This document shows positions 45,856-59,000 of a stretch of DNA of 64,000 nt, one piece after another. Under the pieces are notes generated by a model, which worked only from the letters and a program-made list of their open reading frames with translations, made no database searches and was not told the DNA's origin. The stretch lies in NCBI GenBank assembly GCA_963575645.1, contig OY754475.1, positions 21,738,509 to 21,802,508 of the forward strand, in the 5' to 3' direction. Position 1 is the first letter of the stretch. Every line of letters starts with the position of its first letter. The stretch is from Xanthostigma xanthostigma (taxonomy: Eukaryota > Arthropoda > Insecta > Raphidioptera > Raphidiidae). A program made the position numbers and the translations under genes.

Positions 45856-46339
45856 CAGTAGAGACGCGTTAATCCGAACCTTCATAATCCGGATTTTTTG
45901 GTAATTCGGACAGTCGTTTGATAGTATTATGTACATTGTAGTCCGGATTTTTCCAGTTTCAGTAATCCGGATCATGATACTTAGTTACTGAGTAGCTGTA
46001 CCGGCACTATTTACGTCAACACTATTGGCCGGCGGTGTGTTACAAACAGTTACATACATATTTGTTGCCAGAGAAGTGAGAGAAGTTAGGTGGTTTTAGT
46101 ATGTATGTAGTCGTTGTCAAACTCAGATAGAAATACATAGAGAACGCACTATGGCGCCGCGTGTAAAAAGCGAAATTCTTGACAAATTAAAAAAGGGAGC
46201 CTCAAATAAACAGTTAGCCGCAAAATATGAGCATTTTAGTTTGTTTTCTTGATAATTAAAATTACATCCAGTAATCCGGACATTTTGATAATCCGGATCA
46301 GCTGTGTTTTAATTAATCCGGATTATCGCGTCTCTACTG
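45856..46339 (+). mobile_element. pogo/Tigger-like MITE, 484 bp
   Basis: Terminal inverted repeats CAGTAGAGACGCG(T/A)TAATCCG sit inside TA dinucleotides (45854-45855 and 46340-46341), the target duplication of Tc1/mariner-pogo elements. AATCCGGA motifs are repeated subterminally (about six, in both orientations) and are likely transposase-binding sites. The element keeps the 5' end of a transposase gene but no catalytic part. Confidence 0.9.
46151..46252 (+). pseudogene. Truncated transposase N terminus (CENP-B-type helix-turn-helix)
   Basis: A 33-residue frame starting ATG at 46151 reads KSEILDKLKKGASNKQLAAKYE, matching the first helices of the pogo/Tigger (CENP-B N-terminal) DNA-binding domain, and then stops. 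It is an internal-deletion relic of an autonomous pogo element. Confidence 0.75.
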
Positions 46340-46341
46340 TA

Positions 46342-47060
46342 TCGAGAAACTCTAAAGTCTAGTGGATCTTTGATCAGAAATAATTTAAGCAGGATCTTTC
46401 TTCCTGATTTAATAAGCAACTGTCATCAAAAAGTTTTATTTTATTGCTTAAATACAGATCTTTTTGCAGAATCACAACTTCGGTCTTCTTTGACGTGAAT
46501 GGAGCTCTCATTGGACAGTATACAAACTGCTGAGTGACCAGACTTTGTATTTACTGGAGAAAGTTGTAGATTATAGACGCTCGACACCAGACTTCATAAG
46601 CGGAGGAAGCGTCGAAACGTTTCTTTCTAATCGCATCGTTCGTTACTAGGACTGCCACTTCTGCATGACTTCAAACTCAATATGGGAATACGGGGCCGGA
46701 TTAAGCCACATAGAGACCCTTAGACGATGCTAGTCCTGGGGACCCTCTTCTTCTAGGTGGGTGAGTGACAAGCCGGGACGCTTATCACTGTACTATCGAG
46801 GACATATTCGCTACAGACGTAAATACTGCTTTCCGCGGCATACAATAGTACAATAAAGCTAATAAAAACGTGATAAAATTAATTATTACAAGTTAAATTG
46901 CTTAAATAAAGAATTACATATTTGTCACTTCAGTTGTCTACATTTATTTGAATGTTATTCCTTTGTAGTTTTGTCGATTGTCTCAAAGCATTTCTCTGCA
47001 CAACAAAGTCGCACTCTTTTTTAAATATGAACCACTGTAAAGGATAAAAAAAAACAAGGC
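46342..47060. other. Intergenic DNA before the satellite B array
   Basis: No exon. A GC-richer repeat-like patch lies at 46690-46800 (GGGGCCGGATTAAGCC). A GTAGATTATAGACGCT motif at 46565-46580 also occurs at 15540 and 40794, with close variants at three other places. Confidence 0.4.
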
Positions 47061-47061
47061 T

Positions 47062-50000
47062 ATAGTGACTAAATATTACAAAATTGATATTAAGCTACCT
47101 CTATTAATGTTGTAGCTAATCGATTTGTGCAGGAAAACCTCTTGAATCGAACATTAACATCACCAAAATGAGGCACAAACGTGATACTGCACCTTAGAAT
47201 GGCTATAACAGGAAGCAATGTTTTAAACGCCTGTGGTGCAGGCAAATGCGTTACATGCGTGTATGGCGGATTGCCTGCTTGCAGGCGTTTAATGATAAAA
47301 TTTTTAAAAACTACAACTAGTGATTTTATGAAGTAATAGCGGTTGGATTTTTTTGAAAATAGGTAGACCCCTGTAAAATGACTCGCTGAGTCCAAAAATG
47401 CAAACAAAACTTGCGTATCTCGTTTGGTTTAGAAGTTACGGGCCTTTCGCATTTTTGGCGATTTTTCGCTGTTTAACGCCTATAACTTCGAAACGAATAG
47501 AGATGGGACAGTTTTGTTCGACTTTTCAGAATCAGCGGGTCGGTTTACATCAGTGTACTTGATTTGAAAAAGATCTGAAACATTTTCCAAAAACACGTGA
47601 AAAAAAACTAAGGCTATAAGCCTTCTCTTTTTTTCGCGTTTTACGACAAAAAAAATAGATCTTCTTCAAATTAAGTATACCGATGCAGAAAGATGCACTG
47701 AGCTCAAAAATGCAAACAAAAAGTGTCTATCTCGTTTGGTTTAGAAACTGGGCGTGTTTTAAGATTTCAACGATTATGGCTCTTAAGTCCCAAACGAAAA
47801 ATTTTGAAAATGACGTCGAAGCGTTTTTGAACTCGTAATTTCGTTCTCTATCAGTGTACGTAATTTAAAAACAAACGAACGGTTGGAATTTTCGAAATTA
47901 AGAAAACAATATACTTGACGTTTAATTTCTATAAGCGTAATTTTAAAACCAGATATACGCAAAATTTCATTATTATAGTGACTAAATATTACAAAATTGA
48001 TATTAAGCTACCTCTATTAATGTTGTAGCTAATCGATTTGTGCAGGAAAACCTCTTGAATCGAACATTAACATCACCAAAATGAGGCACAAACGTGATAC
48101 TGCACCTTAGAATGGCTATAACAGGAAGCAATGTTTTAAACGCCTGTGGTGCAGGCAAATGCGTTACATGCGTGTATGGCGGATTGCCTGCTTGCAGGCG
48201 TTTAATGATAAAATTTTTAAAAACTACAACTAGTGATTTTATGAAGTAATAGCGGTTGGATTTTTTTAAAATTAGGTAGACCCCTGTAAAATGACTCGCT
48301 GAGTCCAAAAATGCAAACAAAACTTGCGTATCTCGTTTGGTTTAGAAGTTACGGGCCTTTCGCATTTTTGGCGATTTTTCGCTGTTTAACGCCTATAACT
48401 TCGAAACGAATAGAGTTAGGACAGTTTTGTTTGACTTTTCAGAATCAGCGGGTCGGTTTACATCGGTGTACTTGATTTGAAAAAGATCTGAAACATTTTC
48501 CAAAAACACGTGAAAAAAAACTAAGGCTATAGCCTTCTCTTTTTTTCGCGTTTTACGACAAAAAAAATAGATCTTCTTCAAATTAAGTATACCGATGCAG
48601 AAAGATGCACTGAGCTCAAAAATGCAAACAAAAAGTGTCTCGTTTGGTTTAGAAACTGGGCGTGTTTTAAGATTTCAACGATTATGGCTCTTAAGTCCCA
48701 AACGAAAAATTTTGCAAATGATGTCGAAGCGTTTTTAAACTCGTAAGTTCGTTCTCTATCAGTGTACGTAATTTGAAAACAAACGAACGGTTGGAATTTT
48801 CGAAATTAAGAAAACAATATACTTGACGTTTAATTTCACTTAAGCGTAATTTTAAAACCAGATATACGCAAAATTTCGTTATTTTAGTGACTAAATATTA
48901 CAAAATTGATATTAAGCTACCTCTATTAATGTTGTAGCTAATCGATTTGTGCAGGAAAACCTCTTGAATCGAACATTAACATCACCAAAATGAGGCACAA
49001 ACGTGATATTGCACATTAGAATGGCTATAACAGGTAGCAATGTTTTAAACGCCTGTGGTGCAGGCAATTGCATTACAAGGATGTATGGAGGATTGCCTGC
49101 TTGCAGGCGTTTAATGATAAATTTTTTAAAAACTACAACTAGTGGTTTTATGAAGTAATAGCGGTTGGATCTTTTTGAAAATAGGCAGACCCCTGTAAAA
49201 TGACTCGCTGAGTCCAAAAATGCAAACAAAACTTGCGTATCTCGTTTGGTTTAGAAGTTACGGGCCTTTCGCATTTTTGGCGATTTTTCGCTGTTTAACG
49301 CCTATAACTTCGAAACGAATAGAGTTAGGACAGTTTTGTTCGACTTTTCAGAATCAGCGGGTCGGTTTACATCAGTGTACTTGATTTGAAAAAGATCCGA
49401 AACATTTTCCAAAAACACGCGAAAAAAAACTAAGGCTATAGCCTTCTCTTTTTTTCGCGTTTTACGACAAAAAAAATAGATCTTCTTCAAATTAAGTATA
49501 CCGATGCAGAAAGATGCACTGAGCTCAAAAATGCAAACAAAAAGTGTCTATCTCGTTTGGTTTAGAAACTGGGCGTTTTTTAAGATTTCAACGATTATGG
49601 CCCTTAAGTCCCAAACGAAAAATTTTGCAAATGATGTCGAAGCGTTTTTAAACTCGTAAGTTCGTTCTCTATCAGTGTACGTAATTTGAAAACAAACGAA
49701 CGGTTGGAATTTTCGAAATTAAGAAAACAATATACTTGACGTTTAATTTCACTTAAGCGTAATTTTAAAACCAGATATACGCAAAATTTCGTTATTTTAG
49801 TGACTAAATATTACAAAATTGATATTTAGCTACCTCTATTAATGTTGTAGCTAATCTATTTGTGCAGGAAAACCTCTTGAATCGAACATTAACATCACCA
49901 AAATGAGGCACAAACGTGATATTGCACATTAGAATGGCTATAACAGGTAGCAATGTTTTAAACGCCTGTGGTGCAGGCAATTGCATTACATGCATCTATG

Positions 50001-53000
50001 GAGAGTTGCCTGCTTGCAGGCGTTTAATGATTAATTTTTTAAAAACTACAACTAGTGGTTTTATGAAGTAATAGCGGTTGGATCTTTTTGAAAATAGGTA
50101 GACCCCTGTAAAATGACTCGCTGAGTCCAAAAATGCAAACAAAACTTGCGTATCTCGTTTGGTTTAGAAGTTACGGGCCTTTCGCATTTTTGGCGATTTT
50201 TCGCTGTTTAACGCCTATAACTTCGAAACGAATAGAGTTAGGACAGTTTTGTTCGACTTTTCAGAATCAGCGGGTCGGTTTACATCAGTGTACTTGATTT
50301 GAAAAAGATCCGAAACATTTTCCAAAAACACGCGAAAAAAAACTAAGGCTATAGCCTTCTCTTTTTTTCGCGTTTTACGACAAAAAAAATAGATCTTCTT
50401 CAAATTAAGTATACCGATGCAGAAAGATGCACTGAGCTCAAAAATGCAAACAAAAAGTGTCTATCTCGTTTGGTTTAGAAACTGGGCGTTTTTTAAGATT
50501 TCAACGATTATGGCTCTTAAGTCCCAAACGAAAAATTTTGCAAATGATGTCGAAGCGTTTTTAAACTCGTAAGTTCGTTCTCTATCAGTGTACGTAATTT
50601 GAAAACAAACGAACGGTTGGAATTTTCGAAATTAAGAAAACAATATACTTGACGTTTAATTTCACTTAAGCGTAATTTTAAAACCAGATATACGCAAAAT
50701 TTCGTTATTTTAGTGACTAAATATTACAAAATTGATATTTAGCTACCTCTATTAATGTTGTAGCTAATCTATTTGTGCAGGAAAACCTCTTGAATCGAAC
50801 ATTAACATCACCAAAATGAGGCACAAACGTGATATTGCACATTAGAATGGCTATAACAGGTAGCAATGTTTTAAACGCCTGTGGTGCAGGCAATTGCATT
50901 ACATGCATCTATGGAGAGTTGCCTGCTTGCAGGCGTTTAATGATAAATTTTTTAAAAACTACAACTAGTGGTTTTATGAAGTAATAGCGGTTGGATCTTT
51001 TTGAAAATAGGTAGACCCCTGTAAAATGACTCGCTGAGTCCAAAAATGCAAACAAAACTTGCGTATCTCGTTTGGTTTAGAAGTTACGGGCCTTTCGCAT
51101 TTTTGGCGATTTTTCGCTGTTTAACGCCTATAACTTCGAAACGAATAGAGTTAGGACAGTTTTGTTCGACTTTTCAGAATCAGCGGGTCGGTTTACATCA
51201 GTGTACTTGATTTGAAAAAGATCCGAAACATTTTCCAAAAACACGCGAAAAAAAACTAAGGCTATAGCCTTCTCTTTTTTTCGCGTTTTACGACAAAAAA
51301 AATAGATCTTCTTCAAATTAAGTATACCGATGCAGAAAGATGCACTGAGCTCAAAAATGCAAACAAAAAGTGTCTATCTCGTTTGGTTTAGAAACTGGGC
51401 GTTTTTTAAGATTTCAACGATTATGGCTCTTAAGTCCCAAACGAAAAATTTTGCAAATGATGTCGAAGCGTTTTTAAACTCGTAAGTTCGTTCTCTATCA
51501 GTGTACGTAATTTGAAAACAAACGAACGGTTGGAATTTTCGAAATTAAGAAAACAATATACTTGACGTTTAATTTCTATAAGCGTAATTTTAAAACCAGG
51601 TATACGCAAAATTTCGTTATTTTAGTGACTAAATATTACAAAATTGATATTAAGCTACCTCTATTAATGTTGTAGCTAATCGATTTGTGCAGGAAAACCT
51701 CTTGAATCGAACATTAACATCACCAAAATGAGGCACAAACGTGATACTGCACATTAGAATGGCTATAACAGGTAGCAACGTTTTAAACGCCTGTGGTGCA
51801 GGCAATTGCATTACAAGCATGTATGGAGGATTGCCTGCTTGCAGGCGTTTAATGATAAAATTTTTAAAAACTACAACTAGTGATTTTATGAAGTAATCGC
51901 GGTTGGATTTTTTTGAAAATTGGTAGACCCCTACAAAATGACTCGCTGAGTCCAAAAATGCAAACAAAACTTGCGTATCTCGTTTGGTTTAGAAGTTACG
52001 GGCCTTTCGCATTTTTGGCGATTTTTTGCTGTTTAACGCCTATAACTTCGAAACGAATAGAGTTAGGACAGTTTTGTTCGACTTTTCAGAATCAGCGGGT
52101 CGGTTTACATCAGTGTACTTGATTTGAAAAAGATCCGAAACATTTTCCAAAAACACGCGAAAAAAAACTAAGGCTATAGCCTTCTCTTTTTTTCGCGTTT
52201 TACGACAAAAAAAATAGATCTTCTTCAAATTAAGTATACCGATGCAGAAAGATGCACTGAGCTCAAAAATGCAAACAAAAAGTGTCTATCTCGTTTGGTT
52301 TAGAAACTGGGCGTGTTTTAAGATTTCAACGATTATGGCTCTTAAGTCCCAAACGAAAAATTTTGCAAATGATGTCGAAGCGTTTTTAAACTCGTAAGTT
52401 CGTTCTCTATCAGTGTACGTAATTTGAAAACAAACGAACGGTTGGAATTTTCGAAATTAAGAAAACAATATACTTGACGTTTAATTTCTATAAGCGTAAT
52501 TTTAAAACCAGGTATACGCAAAATTTCGTTATTTTAGTGACTAAATATTACAAAATTGATATTAAGCTACCTCTATTAATGTTGTAGCTAATCGATTTGT
52601 GCAGGAAAACCTCTTGAATCGAACATTAACATCACCAAAATGAGGCACAAACGTGATACTGCACATTAGAATGGCTATAACAGGTAGCAACGTTTTAAAC
52701 GCCTGTGGTGCAGGCAATTGCATTACAAGCATGTATGGAGGATTGCCTGCTTGCAGGCGTTTAATGATAAAATTTTTAAAAACTACAACTAGTGATTTTA
52801 TGAAGTAATCGCGGTTGGATTTTTTTGAAAATTGGTAGACCCCTACAAAATGACTCGCTGAGTCCAAAAATGCAAACAAAACTTGCGTATCTCGTTTGGT
52901 TTAGAAGTTACGGGCCTTTCGCATTTTTGGCGATTTTTCGCTGTTTAACGCCTATAACTTCGAAACGAATAGAGTTAGGACAGTTTTGTTTGACTTTTCA

Positions 53001-56000
53001 GAATCAGCGGGTCGGTTTACATCGGTGTACTTGATTTGAAAAAGATCTGAAACATTTTCCAAAAACACGTGAAAAAAAACTAAGGCTATAAGCCTTCTCT
53101 TTTTTTCGCGTTTTACGACAAAAAAAATAGATCTTCTTCAAATTAAGTATACCGATGCAGAAAGATGCACTGAGCTCAAAAATGCAAACAAAAAGTGTCT
53201 ATCTCGTTTGGTTTAGAAACTGGGCGTGTTTTAAGATTTCAACGATTATGGCTCTTAAGTCCCAAACGAAAAATTTTGCAAATGATGTCGAAGCGTTTTT
53301 AAACTCGTAAGTTCGTTCTCTATCAGTGTACGTAATTTGAAAACAAACGAACGGTTGGAATTTTCGAAATTAAGAAAACAATATACTTGACGTTTAATTT
53401 CTATAAGCGTAATTTTAAAACCAGGTATACGCAAAATTTCGTTATTTTAGTGACTAAATATTACAAAATTGATATTAAGCTACCTCTATTAATGTTGTAG
53501 CTAATCGATTTGTGCAGGAAAACCTCTTGAATCGAACATTAACATCACCAAAATGAGGCACAAACGTGATACTGCACATTAGAATGGCTATAACAGGTAG
53601 CAACGTTTTAAACGCCTGTGGTGCAGGCAATTGCATTACAAGCATGTATGGAGGATTGCCTGCTTGCAGGCGTTTAATGATAAAATTTTTAAAAACTACA
53701 ACTAGTGATTTTATGAAGTAATAGCGGTTGGATTTTTTTGAAATTAGGTAGACCCCTGTAAAATGACTCGCTGAGTCCAAAAATGCAAACAAAACTTGCG
53801 TATCTCGTTTGGTTTAGAAGTTACGGGCCTTTCGCATTTTTGGCGATTTTTCGCTGTTTAACGCCTATAACTTCGAAACGAATAGAGTTAGGACAGTTTT
53901 GTTTGACTTTTCAGAATCAGCGGGTCGGTTTACATCGGTGTACTTGATTTGAAAAAGATCTGAAACATTTTCCAAAAACACGTGAAAAAAAACTAAGGCT
54001 ATAGCCTTCTCTTTTTTTCGCGTTTTACGACAAAAAAAATAGATCTTCTTCAAATTAAGTATACCGATGCAGAAAGATGCACTGAGCTCAAAAATGCAAA
54101 CAAAAAGTGTCTATCTCGTTTGGTTTAGAAACTGGGCGTGTTTTAAGATTTCAACGATTATGGCTCTTAAGTCCCAAACGAAAAATTTTGCAAATGATGT
54201 CGAAGCGTTTTTAAACTCGTAAGTTCGTTCTCTATCAGTGTACGTAATTTGAAAACAAACGAACGGTTAGAATTTTCGAAATTAAGAAAACAATATACTT
54301 GACGTTTAATTTCACTTAAGCGTAATTTTAAAACCAGATATACGCAAAATTTCGTTATTTTAGTGACTAAATATTACAAAATTGATATTAAGCTACCTCT
54401 ATTAATGTTGTAGCTAATCGATTTGTGCAGGAAAACCTCTTGAATCGAACATTAACATCACCAAAATGAGGCACAAACGTGATATTGCACATTAGAATGG
54501 CTATAACAGGTAGCAATGTTTTAAACGCCTGTGGTGCAGGCAATTGCATTACAAGGATGTATGGAGGATTGCCTGCTTGCAGGCGTTTAATGATAAATTT
54601 TTTAAAAACTACAACTAGTGGTTTTATGAAGTAATAGCGGTTGGATCTTTTTGAAAATAGGTAGACCCCTGTAAAATGACTCGCTGAGTCCAAAAATGCA
54701 AACAAAACTTGCGTATCTCGTTTGGTTTAGAAGTTACGGGCCTTTCGCATTTTTGGCGATTTTTCGCTGTTTAACGCCTATAACTTCGAAACGAATAGAG
54801 TTAGGACAGTTTTGTTCGACTTTTCAGAATCAGCGGGTCGGTTTACATCAGTGTACTTGATTTGAAAAAGATCCGAAACATTTTCCAAAAACACGCGAAA
54901 AAAAACTAAGGCTATAGCCTTCTCTTTTTTTCGCGTTTTACGACAAAAAAAATAGATCTTCTTCAAATTAAGTATACCGATGCAGAAAGATGCACTGAGC
55001 TCAAAAATGCAAACAAAAAGTGTCTATCTCGTTTGGTTTAGAAACTGGGCGTGTTTTAAGATTTCAACGATTATGGCTCTTAAGTCCCAAACGAAAAATT
55101 TTGCAAATGATGTCGAAGCGTTTTTAAACTCGTAAGTTCGTTCTCTATCAGTGTACGTAATTTGAAAACAAACGAACGGTTGGAATTTTCGAAATTAAGA
55201 AAACAATATACTTGACGTTTAATTTCTATAAGCGTAATTTTAAAACCAGGTATACGCAAAATTTCGTTATTTTAGTGACTAAATATTACAAAATTGATAT
55301 TAAGCTACCTCTATTAATGTTGTAGCTAATCGATTTGTGCAGGAAAACCTCTTGAATCGAACATTAACATCACCAAAATGAGGCACAAACGTGATACTGC
55401 ACATTAGAATGGCTATAACAGGTAGCAACGTTTTAAACGCCTGTGGTGCAGGCAATTGCATTACAAGCATGTATGGAGGATTGCCTGCTTGCAGGCGTTT
55501 AATGATAAAATTTTTAAAAACTACAACTAGTGATTTTATGAAGTAATCGCGGTTGGATTTTTTTGAAAATTGGTAGACCCCTACAAAATGACTCGCTGAG
55601 TCCAAAAATGCAAACAAAACTTGCGTATCTCGTTTGGTTTAGAAGTTACGGGCCTTTCGCATTTTTGGCGATTTTTTGCTGTTTAACGCCTATAACTTCG
55701 AAACGAATAGAGATAGGACAGTTTTGTTCGACTTTTCAGAATCAGCGGGTCGGTTTACATCAGTGTACTTGATTTGAAAAAGATCTGAAACATTTTCCAA
55801 AAACACGTGAAAAAAAACTAAGGCTATAGCCTTCTCTTTTTTTCGCGTTTTACGACAAAAAAAATAGATCTTCTTCAAATTAAGTATACCGATGCAGAAA
55901 GATGCACTGAGCTCAAAAATGCAAACAAAAAGTGTCTATCTCGTTTGGTTTTGAAACTGGGCGTGTTTTAAGATTTCAACGATTATGGCTCTTAAGTCCC

Positions 56001-59000
56001 AAACGAAAAATTTTGCAAATGATGTCGAAGCGTTTTTAAACTCGTAAGTTCGTTCTCTATCAGTGTACGTAATTTGAAAACAAACGAACGGTTGGAATTT
56101 TCGAAATTAAGAAAACAATATACTTGACGTTTAATTTCTATAAGCGTAATTTTAAAACCAGGTATACGCAAAATTTCGTTATTTTAGTGACTAAATATTA
56201 CAAAATTGATATTAAGCTACCTCTATTAATGTTGTAGCTAATCGATTTGTGCAGGAAAACCTCTTGAATCGAACATTAACATCACCAAAATGAGGCACAA
56301 ACGTGATATTGCACATTAGAATGGCTATAACAGGTAGCAACGTTTTAAACGCCTGTGGTGCAGGCAATTGCATTACAAGCATGTATGGAGGATTGCCTGC
56401 TTGCAGGTGTTTAATGATAAATTTTTTAAAAACTACAACTAGTGATTTTATGAAGTAATCGCGGTTGGATTTTTTTGAAAATTGGTAGACCCCTACAAAA
56501 TGACTCGCTGAGTCCAAAAATGCAAACAAAACTTGCGTATCTCGTTTGGTTTAGAAGTTACGGGCCTTTCGCATTTTTGGCGATTTTTCGCTGTTTAACG
56601 CCTATAACTTCGAAACGAATAGAGTTAGGACAGTTTTGTTCGACTTTTCAGAATCAGCGGGTCGGTTTACATCAGTGTACTTGATTTGAAAAAGATCCGA
56701 AACATTTTCCAAAAACACGCGAAAAAAAACTAAGGCTATAGCCTTCTCTTTTTTTCGCGTTTTACGACAAAAAAAATAGATCTTCTTCAAATTAAGTATA
56801 CCGATGCAGAAAGATGCACTGAGCTCAAAAATGCAAACAAAAAGTGTCTATCTCGTTTGGTTTAGAAACTGGGCGTGTTTTAAGATTTCAACGATTATGG
56901 CTCTTAAGTCCCAAACGAAAAATTTTGCAAATGATGTCGAAGCGTTTTTAAACTCGTAAGTTCGTTCTCTATCAGTGTACGTAATTTGAAAACAAACGAA
57001 CGGTTGGAATTTTCGAAATTAAGAAAACAATATACTTGACGTTTAATTTCTATAAGCGTAATTTTAAAACCAGGTATACGCAAAATTTCGTTATTTTAGT
57101 GACTAAATATTACAAAATTGATATTAAGCTACCTCTATTAATGTTGTAGCTAATCGATTTGTGCAGGAAAACCTCTTGAATCGAACATTAACATCACCAA
57201 AATGAGGCACAAACGTGATACTGCACATTAGAATGGCTATAACAGGTAGCAACGTTTTAAACGCCTGTGGTGCAGGCAATTGCATTACAAGCATGTATGG
57301 AGGATTGCCTGCTTGCAGGCGTTTAATGATAAAATTTTTAAAAACTACAACTAGTGATTTTATGAAGTAATCGCGGTTGGATTTTTTTGAAAATTGGTAG
57401 ACCCCTACAAAATGACTCGCTGAGTCCAAAAATGCAAACAAAACTTGCGTATCTCGTTTGGTTTAGAAGTTACGGGCCTTTCGCATTTTTGGCGATTTTT
57501 CGCTGTTTAACGCCTATAACTTCGAAACGAATAGAGTTAGGACAGTTTTGTTTGACTTTTCAGAATCAGCGGGTCGGTTTACATCGGTGTACTTGATTTG
57601 AAAAAGATCTGAAACATTTTCCAAAAACACGTGAAAAAAAACTAAGGCTATAAGCCTTCTCTTTTTTTCGCGTTTTACGACAAAAAAAATAGATCTTCTT
57701 CAAATTAAGTATACCGATGCAGAAAGATGCACTGAGCTCAAAAATGCAAACAAAAAGTGTCTATCTCGTTTGGTTTAGAAACTGGGCGTGTTTTAAGATT
57801 TCAACGATTATGGCTCTTAAGTCCCAAACGAAAAATTTTGCAAATGATGTCGAAGCGTTTTTAAACTCGTAAGTTCGTTCTCTATCAGTGTACGTAATTT
57901 GAAAACAAACGAACGGTTGGAATTTTCGAAATTAAGAAAACAATATACTTGACGTTTAATTTCTATAAGCGTAATTTTAAAACCAGGTATACGCAAAATT
58001 TCGTTATTTTAGTGACTAAATATTACAAAATTGATATTAAGCTACCTCTATTAATGTTGTAGCTAATCGATTTGTGCAGGAAAACCTCTTGAATCGAACA
58101 TTAACATCACCAAAATGAGGCACAAACGTGATACTGCACATTAGAATGGCTATAACAGGTAGCAACGTTTTAAACGCCTGTGGTGCAGGCAATTGCATTA
58201 CAAGCATGTATGGAGGATTGCCTGCTTGCAGGCGTTTAATGATAAAATTTTTAAAAACTACAACTAGTGATTTTATGAAGTAATAGCGGTTGGATTTTTT
58301 TGAAATTAGGTAGACCCCTGTAAAATGACTCGCTGAGTCCAAAAATGCAAACAAAACTTGCGTATCTCGTTTGGTTTAGAAGTTACGGGCCTTTCGCATT
58401 TTTGGCGATTTTTCGCTGTTTAACGCCTATAACTTCGAAACGAATAGAGTTAGGACAGTTTTGTTTGACTTTTCAGAATCAGCGGGTCGGTTTACATCGG
58501 TGTACTTGATTTGAAAAAGATCTGAAACATTTTCCAAAAACACGTGAAAAAAAACTAAGGCTATAGCCTTCTCTTTTTTTCGCGTTTTACGACAAAAAAA
58601 ATAGATCTTCTTCAAATTAAGTATACCGATGCAGAAAGATGCACTGAGCTCAAAAATGCAAACAAAAAGTGTCTATCTCGTTTGGTTTAGAAACTGGGCG
58701 TGTTTTAAGATTTCAACGATTATGGCTCTTAAGTCCCAAACGAAAAATTTTGCAAATGATGTCGAAGCGTTTTTAAACTCGTAAGTTCGTTCTCTATCAG
58801 TGTACGTAATTTGAAAACAAACGAACGGTTGGAATTTTCAAAATTAAGAAAACAATATACTTGACGTTTAATTTCTATAAGCGTAATTTTAAAACCAGGT
58901 ATACGCAAAATTTCGTTATTTTAGTGACTAAATATTACAAAATTGATATTAAGCTACCTCTATTAATGTTGTAGCTAATCGATTTGTGCAGGAAAACCTC

